DNA of 5,555 nt. Source: Alphaproteobacteria bacterium (GTDB lineage Bacteria; Pseudomonadota; Alphaproteobacteria; CBDBCS01; JAHZLG01). The position numbers were made by a program, and so were the translations under genes. The stretch lies in contig JAHZLG010000229.1 in assembly GCA_022599995.1 (NCBI GenBank), forward strand, positions 1 to 5,555, given 5' to 3'. Positions 1 to 5,387 of this stretch are shown here, piece after piece; position 1 is the stretch's first letter, and each line of letters starts with the position of its first letter. The notes under the pieces are model-generated. The model was not told where the DNA came from and searched no databases. It was given only the letters and a program-made list of their open reading frames with translations.

Positions 1-5
1 CCCTA

Positions 6-10
6 AAGGA
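6..10 (+). promoter_or_regulatory. Shine-Dalgarno site of the porin gene
   Basis: The bases AAGGA lie seven bases before the ATG at 18, a normal spacing for a ribosome binding site, and they support that start. This is the only clear Shine-Dalgarno site in the window: the starts at 1626, 2890 and 4054 lack a comparable purine run. The porin promoter lies upstream of the window. Confidence 0.7.
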
Positions 11-17
11 ATCCCCA

Positions 18-1397
18 ATGCAAAAAAAGTTTTTACTTGCTACCTCGGCCCTTCTTGCCACCGGCCTTGCCGCTAACGTTGCCATGGCTGATGGCCATTC
101 TTGGAGCATCACTGGTGAACTCGTCGGCACAGTCACGCTCGCTGCCCCCGCTAAGGCGGACAATGGCTCCGGCTTTTACAAAGACTTCATTGATAGCGAA
201 AAGGGTGCACCTAACTTCCCTGACGTCGCCGATGATGGCAACAACATCGATCTGACAGTCTCCGAAGAAGGTGGCGCTTCCGCAACAATCGATCTGGTTG
301 CCGCGGCAAACGGCGCATTCGATGGCAGCTTCAGCATGACTGGCGACAATGGCCTGACCTTCTCGGGTGCCGCTGACTCCAATTTCAACATTGCAGGCGA
401 CTTCGGTACCTTTGCGTTCAATGGTGATTCCGCCATGGACCGCTTTGAAATTGATGGCAACGATGCCGCTGTCGGCATCGGTGGCGCAGCCAATGCGGTT
501 ACCAATACCAATGACGCATACAGTGAAACCGATGGTGTTACTTACATCTCTTCGGTGATTGCTGGTGGTGCGACGGTCGCAGTCTCCTTGCTGAACGTCT
601 ATGACTCGGCGCAGTATGTCTCCACCGGCGGTGCATTTGAGCTGAAAGAAGCTGGTGCTATCGACATCGAACTTGCTGCTAAGTACGAAACCGGCCCCAT
701 TGCGGCCTTCTTTGGTTTTGCTACCCAAGGCGGCTCGCTCGCCATTGGTGCGAAATACACGCAAGGCGCCATCTCGGCGGCTTTCGGGTTTAGCCAAGCG
801 GCAACCGTTGTTTCCTACGCCGCATTGCCCGCACATGATACCACCGGCGATGGCACAATCGATGCTGATGAAATCTCGATCGCCGTTGCTCGCGCTGCTA
901 GTGCTGCTGGTGAAACCATTCGCACTTCCGCGGCGGCTGCCACTGGCGACAATGCCGGTGATGGAGCGAAAGTCATTGCTGTTGGTTATGTCGCTGCTGT
1001 TGAAGCTGTCGCTGCGACCACGGATGTTGAAGCGGTTGTTGCCGTTGCTGAAGTTGCCCCGACTACGGCGGCTGAGCTCAACCAAGACTGGGCGGATGCC
1101 AACAAATTGGGCGGCATTGCGCTTTCCGTTGGTTACACCATGGGCGACATTGGCGCATCGTTCGGCATGTTGATTCCTGCCAACAGCGACAAGTACTCCT
1201 TGGACACATACAAGGCGGCTGGCGACAACCCCAACACCACGGCTGTCGAAACCACATTTGCACAAGATGTGAATACCGCGGCGCCGACCATTGCGATCAA
1301 CCTGAACTATAACCTTGGTGCAGGCAGTGCTCGCGTGCAAATCCTCAGCGAAGAAGCAGGACCGTCGATCAAAACAGGTGCCTATGTTGCATTCTGA
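18..1397 (+). CDS. Outer-membrane porin, alanine-rich, alphaproteobacterial type
   Basis: This 459-residue protein is probably a trimeric beta-barrel porin that lets small solutes cross the outer membrane. Residues 1-24 form a signal peptide: a lysine pair, a hydrophobic alanine/leucine core and an AMA cleavage site before DGHSW. The mature part alternates polar and small hydrophobic residues in short glycine-bounded strands. It carries a GDFGTFAF stretch near 127-134, like the GDFGT element of Gram-negative porins, and ends in YVAF; a terminal phenylalanine is the usual signal for the BAM insertion machinery. Residues 262-360 look like a long insertion or outer loop, very rich in Ala and Val, with VEAV-type repeats at 328-346 and an EF-hand-like loop at 274-285. 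The start is fixed by the Shine-Dalgarno site and signal peptide. The gene has its own terminator and seems monocistronic. The exact porin subfamily and solute are unknown. Confidence 0.85.
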   Translation: MQKKFLLATSALLATGLAANVAMADGHSWSITGELVGTVTLAAPAKADNGSGFYKDFIDSEKGAPNFPDVADDGNNIDLTVSEEGGASATIDLVAAANGAFDGSFSMTGDNGLTFSGAADSNFNIAGDFGTFAFNGDSAMDRFEIDGNDAAVGIGGAANAVTNTNDAYSETDGVTYISSVIAGGATVAVSLLNVYDSAQYVSTGGAFELKEAGAIDIELAAKYETGPIAAFFGFATQGGSLAIGAKYTQGAISAAFGFSQAATVVSYAALPAHDTTGDGTIDADEISIAVARAASAAGETIRTSAAAATGDNAGDGAKVIAVGYVAAVEAVAATTDVEAVVAVAEVAPTTAAELNQDWADANKLGGIALSVGYTMGDIGASFGMLIPANSDKYSLDTYKAAGDNPNTTAVETTFAQDVNTAAPTIAINLNYNLGAGSARVQILSEEAGPSIKTGAYVAF

Positions 1398-1445
1398 TCC
1401 TTGCGTGATCTGACGATCGCCTCGCTTGCGGGGTGATAAAAGTGG

Positions 1446-1484
1446 TGCGGGCATTTTCTTCGGAGAGTGCCCGCATTGCTTTTT
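1446..1484 (+). terminator. Intrinsic terminator of the porin gene
   Basis: TGCGGGCA (1446-1453) pairs perfectly with TGCCCGCA (1468-1475). Inside, TTTTC (1454-1458) pairs with GAGAG (1463-1467) using two G-U pairs, and the hairpin closes on a cUUCGg tetraloop, an unusually stable loop. The run TTGCTTTTT follows directly at 1476-1484. This is a textbook Rho-independent terminator, 48 bases after the porin stop codon, and it separates the porin from the genes downstream. Confidence 0.93.
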
Positions 1485-1588
1485 GGTCGTGACCACACTG
1501 CCGCCTCTCCACTACCTAACTCCCTAACTCCCCCTGCCGCCCGCGTTCCTATTTCTCTTCGGTCGCAACCCCGCCCGTGCCCGCCTAT

Positions 1589-1617
1589 TTGATTTCAAGC
1601 ACTGTGCACCTTATTAT
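1589..1617 (+). promoter_or_regulatory. Sigma-70-type promoter of the ligase-mutase unit, probably leaderless
   Basis: TTGATT (1589-1594) and TATTAT (1612-1617) match the -35 and -10 boxes at five of six positions each and are separated by the ideal 17 bases. They stand out as an AT-rich island in a C-rich gap. Transcription would be expected to start about seven to nine bases after the -10 box, at or next to the ATG at 1626. No Shine-Dalgarno site precedes that ATG. The inference is a leaderless mRNA for the ligase gene. No other convincing promoter was seen in the gap 1485-1588, which is pyrimidine-rich with a CTAACTCC duplication. Confidence 0.6.
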
Positions 1618-1625
1618 CGCACCGC

Positions 1626-2912
1626 ATGAAAAAATACACCGAATTCGAATGTCTCGACCCCATAGAGACTATTCCCGCCAAAGAACGACTCCGCCGACTC
1701 TACGCCAAACTGCCCGGCGTGATCCGGCGCGTCCAGCACTATGGGAATGACCCTCGGATCGCCAATGTGAACGCCGACGCCATCACCAAAGAAAATTGGG
1801 AGCAAATCCCCGTGGTCAGGAAAACCGACCTGATCACCAAACAAACGGGCGAACAACCCCTCGCCGGGTTCAACACCACGGCAATCAACGCCTTCACGCG
1901 GCTGTTCCAGTCACCCGGCCCTATCTATACCGCCGAAGCCTTCGAAACCGACCCGTGGAATACTGCACGCGCCCTCCACGCCGCGGGGTTCAAACCGGGT
2001 GATAGGGTGATGAACTGCTTCTCCTATCACATGAGCCCGGGCGGATTTATCCTCGATGGCGGATTGCGCGCCCTCGAATGCGCCGTCATCCCTGCAGGGC
2101 CAGGCAACACAACGCAGCAAGTGCAGATTATCGCGCACCTCAAGCCCAATGGCTATGTGGGCACACCATCCTTCTTGAAACACCTGATCGAGGCCGCTGA
2201 GACCAACGGGATGCCGTGGGACAGCCTTACCCACGCCCTCGTCTCCGGCGAAGCCCTGCCGCCATCGTTGCGGGCATGGTTCGATAACCGCGACATTAGC
2301 GTGCTTCAAGCCTATGCCACCGCCGATGTCGGGACAATCGCCTATGAATCGTCGGCACGCAACGGACTGTTCTGCGATGACAATGTCTTCGTCGAGATAG
2401 TCGCACCGCATCACAACCATACCGTCCCCCATGGCGAAATCGGCGAGGTGGTCGTGACACGATTCCATCAACACTACCCGCTAATCCGCTTCGGCACCGG
2501 CGACCTCTCGGCTTTTCTGCCCGATCCAACCGACCTTGGCGACAGTGTCGATCAAGGATGCGGACGCACCGCAACCAAACTCAAAGGATGGCTGGGACGC
2601 GCCGATGACGCCGTGAAAATCCGTGGCCTGTTCGTCCACCCCGCGCAAATTAATGCCGTTCTCCAACGCCTCGACCCCGAATACGGCATTGCCCACCTCG
2701 CCGTCACGGTGACAACCCAAGACGGAAAAGACCATCTCAGTCTGGAATACGCCACCCGCAACGAACAACCTACACCGCATGCCAATGACCTGCACGAAGA
2801 ACTCGGCAGAGCCTTCAAGGAACACACCAAACTGCGTGCAGACGCTATCTCACCGATGCCCCAACCCGCCAAGGATGCCGCGCAAATCAATGACAAACGA
2901 CACTACGCGTAA
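1626..2912 (+). CDS. PaaK-like adenylate-forming CoA ligase (phenylacetate-CoA ligase family)
   Basis: This 428-residue cytoplasmic protein belongs to the AMP-dependent synthetase/ligase superfamily, close to phenylacetate-CoA ligases (about 430 residues). Such enzymes activate a carboxylic acid with ATP and usually transfer it to coenzyme A. Visible elements, in order: a PaaK-like N-terminus with spaced arginines (21-35); IPVVRKTDL at 61-69, as in the family's IP.+KxDL; FQSPGPIY at 94-101 where the nucleotide loop is expected; SGEAL at 207-211; AYATADVG at 229-236, equivalent to the Y-G-x-T/S-E segment; GEIGEVVVT at 270-278; IRFGTGD at 287-293, including the ribose-binding aspartate; and GRADDAVKIRGLFVHP at 324-339, the hinge to the C-terminal domain. 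The usual Ser/Thr/Gly-rich loop is absent. The substrate is not predictable; phenylacetate, another aryl acid or an acyl group for transfer are all possible. A promoter lies just upstream, and the next gene starts inside its 3' end. Confidence 0.82.
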   Translation: MKKYTEFECLDPIETIPAKERLRRLYAKLPGVIRRVQHYGNDPRIANVNADAITKENWEQIPVVRKTDLITKQTGEQPLAGFNTTAINAFTRLFQSPGPIYTAEAFETDPWNTARALHAAGFKPGDRVMNCFSYHMSPGGFILDGGLRALECAVIPAGPGNTTQQVQIIAHLKPNGYVGTPSFLKHLIEAAETNGMPWDSLTHALVSGEALPPSLRAWFDNRDISVLQAYATADVGTIAYESSARNGLFCDDNVFVEIVAPHHNHTVPHGEIGEVVVTRFHQHYPLIRFGTGDLSAFLPDPTDLGDSVDQGCGRTATKLKGWLGRADDAVKIRGLFVHPAQINAVLQRLDPEYGIAHLAVTVTTQDGKDHLSLEYATRNEQPTPHANDLHEELGRAFKEHTKLRADAISPMPQPAKDAAQINDKRHYA

Positions 2913-3678
2913 AAATAACATCCGAGCGACAATCAATGCCATCGATGCCCGCATCCTTGACCTGATAGACCAACGCATTACCGCGGTCTCCGAGCTTGCC
3001 ACACTGAAAGCCAGTCAACACCTGCCCGTCTTCGACGCGGCGCGCGAAACAAGGCACTTCAACGACCTTTGCCAACAGTTTTGTGACAACAAAAACGGCG
3101 AGGTCCTCTCCCCCGCCGGCGGCACCCCCACCCACTTCTACCGATACTATCAACCTGTGTTTCGGGCTGTGGTTGCCTCTTCCTATGCCGTGCAAGGCGG
3201 CTTCGACGTGACCGTGCTGGACGCAGGCCCCGATTGGCATACCATGCTCTATGCCCACTCGCACTTCGGCGGCAGCGTGCAGTACCATTACATTGCTACC
3301 GACGAGCAGAAGCCTCTTGCCCTTCGTGACAACCAAGTGATTGTCGCGCATCCCCATGCCATCGTCGCCTATTGGAAGCACCTCACTGCCTTTGAATTTG
3401 GCGGCGTGGTCATGGGACAACATATCCACCCCGTGGCCTACGTGCTTACCGAGAAAAGGCCGGAAGACGCACTAACACAAACAGACGAGCACCCCGAAAG
3501 CACCCATGATCAGCAATGGCGACTGTCCGTTGCCCGGCGCAGGCACAATCCAACCGGTGCTGATCGGATTGTCGCCGTCGACAAAGACCACCTGTTGCTA
3601 CTCGATGCGCACCCCAGCACGCAAAGCAATGACGCCTTCCTCGTGCATTCGTTTGGCTCCGTCATCAAACACTGGTGA
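2890..3678 (+). CDS. Chorismate mutase (AroQ type) with C-terminal prephenate dehydratase-like domain
   Basis: Chorismate mutase rearranges chorismate to prephenate, the branch point to phenylalanine and tyrosine. Residues 11-102 fit an AroQ helical domain. R12, R29, K40, D49, R52 and E53 fall one position after the Escherichia coli PheA mutase residues R11, R28, K39, D48, R51 and E52, and Q102 may play the role of Q88. Residues 105-262 resemble the C-terminal part of alphaproteobacterial mutases: an HFGGSV segment at 125-130 and NPTGADR at 220-226, reminiscent of the PTGxDKTS element of prephenate dehydratase. The dehydratase TRF catalytic motif and an ACT regulatory domain are missing, so dehydratase activity is doubtful. 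The ATG at 2890 is chosen because the alignment with E. coli begins there; an upstream in-frame ATG at 2779 would add 37 unrelated residues. The gene overlaps the ligase by 23 bp with no Shine-Dalgarno site, which suggests translational coupling. Confidence 0.82.
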   Translation: MTNDTTRKNNIRATINAIDARILDLIDQRITAVSELATLKASQHLPVFDAARETRHFNDLCQQFCDNKNGEVLSPAGGTPTHFYRYYQPVFRAVVASSYAVQGGFDVTVLDAGPDWHTMLYAHSHFGGSVQYHYIATDEQKPLALRDNQVIVAHPHAIVAYWKHLTAFEFGGVVMGQHIHPVAYVLTEKRPEDALTQTDEHPESTHDQQWRLSVARRRHNPTGADRIVAVDKDHLLLLDAHPSTQSNDAFLVHSFGSVIKHW

Positions 3679-3730
3679 TGGTGCCCTCACGGCTCGCCGT
3701 CCGACTCGCCGCCCGACCTGCCACGCGACT

Positions 3731-3942
3731 CGCCAATACGTTTCACGGGAACCCCTCCCCGACCCCGCCCCGACCTACCAACGCGTTTCACGGGAAACCC
3801 CGCCCCGACCTGCCAATACGTTTCACGGGAACCCCTCCCCGACCCGCCACACGACCCGCCAACGCGTTTCACGGGAACCCCTCCCCGACCCCGCCACACG
3901 ACCCGCCAACGCGTTTCACGGGAACCCCTCCCCGACCCCGCC
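3731..3942 (+). repeat. Degenerate tandem array with five GTTTCACGGGAA cores (parS-like)
   Basis: The 12-bp core GTTTCACGGGAA occurs five times, at 3740-3751, 3785-3796, 3820-3831, 3866-3877 and 3913-3924, with start-to-start distances of 45, 35, 46 and 47 bp. Every copy is preceded by CCAATAC or CCAACGC and followed by a CCCCTCCCCGACC-like tail (CCCGCCCCGACC in copy 2). Copies 4 and 5 lie in nearly identical 46/47-bp units that include GCCACACGACCCGCC. Decayed pieces (GACTCGCC, GACCTGCC) extend left to about 3690. Copy 2 extends to GTTTCACGGGAAAC, an inverted repeat with 5-bp arms that differs from the parS core GTTTCACGTGAAAC at one base. The array fills the gap between the mutase stop and hisC. 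Whether a protein binds it is unknown. Confidence 0.9.
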
Positions 3943-3944
3943 CC

Positions 3945-3973
3945 GGCCCCTCCCCGGCCCCTCCCCGGCCCCC
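3945..3973 (+). repeat. GGCCCCTCCCC 11-bp tandem repeat with minus-strand G-quadruplex potential
   Basis: GGCCCCTCCCC occurs at 3945-3955 and 3956-3966, followed by a partial third unit at 3967-3973. Read on the minus strand, this gives consecutive runs of four or five G separated by one or two bases (A or CC), and the pattern continues with GGGGCGGGGTCGGGG into the end of the parS-like array, to about 3926. This meets any usual G-quadruplex pattern. Because hisC is on the plus strand, the G-rich strand is the transcription template and the RNA is C-rich. The rest of the gap (3974-4053) holds only a weak hairpin (CGCGC at 3994-3998 with GCGCG at 4008-4012) and no convincing promoter. Confidence 0.88.
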
Positions 3974-4053
3974 AACAATGAGGCACGTCCCAGCGCGCAA
4001 AACAACGGCGCGTCAGCACACACATCAACAGTATTCCAACCCTACCCTAACCG

Positions 4054-5205
4054 ATGCCTATCCTAACCCCGAATTGGCTGCGCCAACTCCCCGCCTACGC
4101 CTCGGGAGCCCACCAAACCGAGAATCACGAAAATCCGATTGTGCTGTCGGCGAATGAAAACAACGATGAGGCATCACCCCAAGTCATTCACGCCATCGCC
4201 CGTGCCGCGACGAAAACCCACCAATACCCCGAAACCGGTGCCGCACAGAAGCTGGTGGCAAGCCTGCGGGCAACGCACAACCTGCCCCAAGCCCATGATG
4301 GCATCCTGATTGGCAATGGCTCCGATGAATTGATCGAGCTCTTGTGCCGTGTCGCGCTCACCGATCGCACCCAATGCCCCAATCCGCAGGCGGTCATGCA
4401 CGACCTCGGATTTGTCATGTACGCCATCAGTACCACAGCATGCGCGGCAGAGATCGTCCGCATCCCAGCTATCGCCCAACCAGCAAGCCAAACCCCGCAC
4501 CTCGCAATTCACACGAACGTCGACGGTATCATCGCGGCAGGATGCCACAACGATGCGAAGATCGTCTTTATTGCCAACCCTAACAACCCCACCGGCGAGC
4601 TATTGCCCTATGCGACGCTCAAACACATCGTCACCAGCATTCCTGCCGACAGGCTGATCGTCATCGATGTTGCCTACGCGGAATATGCCGAGGAGGCAGC
4701 ACGCGCCCACAAGCTGGTCTACGACCACGACAATGTGCTGGTCTTGCGGACTTTCTCCAAAGCATATGCGCTCGCCGGGCTTCGAATCGGCTGGGCGCAC
4801 GCGCATCACACCCTGATCGAGATGATGGGACGGTTGCGGTTGCCGTTCTCTGTGAATCGGCTGGCCCTCGAGGCCGGGATCGCCGCATGCCAAAACCCGC
4901 CCTTAGCCCACGTGCGCATCACACAACAGCTCCGCGACGAGTGGGCGCATATCCTACGCGGCTGGGGAGCCGCCGTGCCCGACAGCCACGGGAATTTCCT
5001 GATGGTCGCTATGGCGTCTGCCGGACAAGCCCAAGCCGTCATCACGCTGCTCAACGAAGCAGGGGTCATCGTGCGACCGCTTGCCCCTTACAATTTGCCC
5101 TACGCCTTCCGCATGACCATCGGGACGCCCGACCAAATGGCAACCGTGAAACCCCTGATAAAGCACGCCGTCACCGAGGCACAGCGGCTGCACCCCTCTC
5201 ACTAG
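4054..5205 (+). CDS. hisC: Histidinol-phosphate / aromatic aminotransferase, HisC family
   Basis: This 383-residue cytoplasmic enzyme is a class I/II pyridoxal-phosphate aminotransferase of the HisC group. HisC converts imidazole-acetol phosphate and glutamate to histidinol phosphate; several relatives also transaminate phenylpyruvate, hydroxyphenylpyruvate or prephenate. Visible elements: LSANEN at 31-36 (HisC L-S-x-N-E-N), GNGSDE at 87-92 for the cofactor phosphate, NPNNPTG at 175-181, D205 and Y208 contacting the pyridine ring, SKAYALAGLRIGW at 235-247 with Schiff-base lysine K236 and phosphate-binding R244, and R353 for the substrate carboxylate. The family's common DEAY is DVAY here. Length and N-terminus (WLRQLPAY) fit HisC, supporting the ATG at 4054, although no Shine-Dalgarno site precedes it. 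Its placement after a chorismate mutase suggests a role in phenylalanine/tyrosine synthesis, alone or besides histidine synthesis. The 375-bp repeat-filled gap leaves it unclear whether it shares the upstream transcript. Confidence 0.9.
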   Translation: MPILTPNWLRQLPAYASGAHQTENHENPIVLSANENNDEASPQVIHAIARAATKTHQYPETGAAQKLVASLRATHNLPQAHDGILIGNGSDELIELLCRVALTDRTQCPNPQAVMHDLGFVMYAISTTACAAEIVRIPAIAQPASQTPHLAIHTNVDGIIAAGCHNDAKIVFIANPNNPTGELLPYATLKHIVTSIPADRLIVIDVAYAEYAEEAARAHKLVYDHDNVLVLRTFSKAYALAGLRIGWAHAHHTLIEMMGRLRLPFSVNRLALEAGIAACQNPPLAHVRITQQLRDEWAHILRGWGAAVPDSHGNFLMVAMASAGQAQAVITLLNEAGVIVRPLAPYNLPYAFRMTIGTPDQMATVKPLIKHAVTEAQRLHPSH

Positions 5206-5208
5206 GCT

Positions 5209-5233
5209 CGGCACCCCGTTAGGGTGCTGTTTT
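5209..5233 (+). terminator. Likely intrinsic terminator of hisC
   Basis: GCACCC (5211-5216) pairs with GGGTGC (5222-5227) around a CGTTA loop. A G-U and a C-G pair extend the stem to 5209 and 5229, and the stem is followed by TTTT (5230-5233). It begins four bases after the hisC stop codon, so hisC is probably the last gene of its transcript. The U tract is short, so termination may be incomplete. Confidence 0.72.
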
Positions 5234-5304
5234 GCAAGATAATCGCGCAGTTTGGCGAAGCCAAGCCAAGCGAATGAATCTAGCAAAACGAGCCCGGCTG
5301 GTTT

Positions 5305-5325
5305 TCTGGGGTATGTTGCCCCAGA
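5305..5325. repeat. Small palindrome TCTGGGG / CCCCAGA
   Basis: Perfect 7-bp arms (5305-5311 and 5319-5325) flank the loop TATGTTG. Four bases later the larger palindrome begins, so the two may form one composite repeat, as in REP/BIME-type intergenic elements. There is no U tract on either strand, so it is not an obvious terminator. Confidence 0.75.
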
Positions 5326-5328
5326 CCC

Positions 5329-5387
5329 CGCCCCAAAATACTGGATGCTAGATTGCACTAGCAATCGAATCCCAGTATTTTGGGGCG
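5329..5387. repeat. 59-bp palindromic element with perfect 16-bp arms
   Basis: CGCCCCAAAATACTGG (5329-5344) is the exact reverse complement of 5372-5387. The 27-base centre can form either of two mutually exclusive 6-bp hairpins: GATTGC (5351-5356) with GCAATC (5361-5366), or TGCTAG (5346-5351) with CTAGCA (5358-5363). There is no transposase gene and no target-site duplication obvious next to the arms. Candidates are a REP-like or small MITE-like element, a remnant of a transposon, or a large operator. Neither edge carries a T tract typical of a terminator. Confidence 0.85.

Noticed and set aside
33..1496. A 487-codon open frame on the minus strand, longer than the porin gene it covers.
   Set aside because: It is in exact antisense codon register with the porin. 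Its stop codons would require TTA, CTA or TCA codons in the porin, which this gene avoids; it ends at the porin's TTA codon for residue 6. It begins beyond the terminator hairpin, and its product resembles no protein family.
2779..2889. Upstream in-frame ATG that would lengthen the chorismate mutase by 37 residues.
   Set aside because: The added residues are proline- and serine-rich, lie within the ligase reading frame's coding region, and have no counterpart in mutases; the alignment with E. coli PheA starts at 2890.
3740..3924. CRISPR array.
   Set aside because: The cores are spaced regularly, but the sequence between them is itself repetitive, not unique spacers, the spacing ranges from 35 to 47 bp, and there are no cas genes.
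3506..4066. Plus-strand frame ending with VSRETP/FHGNPS repeats.
   Set aside because: It overlaps the end of the chorismate mutase in another frame and then only reads the repeat array.
3675..4157. Plus-strand frame encoding a proline/arginine-rich product with repeated FHGNPS and FTGTPP segments.
   Set aside because: It is a translation of the tandem repeat, shifts freely among frames, lacks a Shine-Dalgarno site, and overlaps the hisC start by about 100 bases.
5329..5387. Integron attC site.
   Set aside because: Its size and palindromic form fit, but no GTTRRRY core or its complement is present at the right places, and no cassette or integrase is visible.
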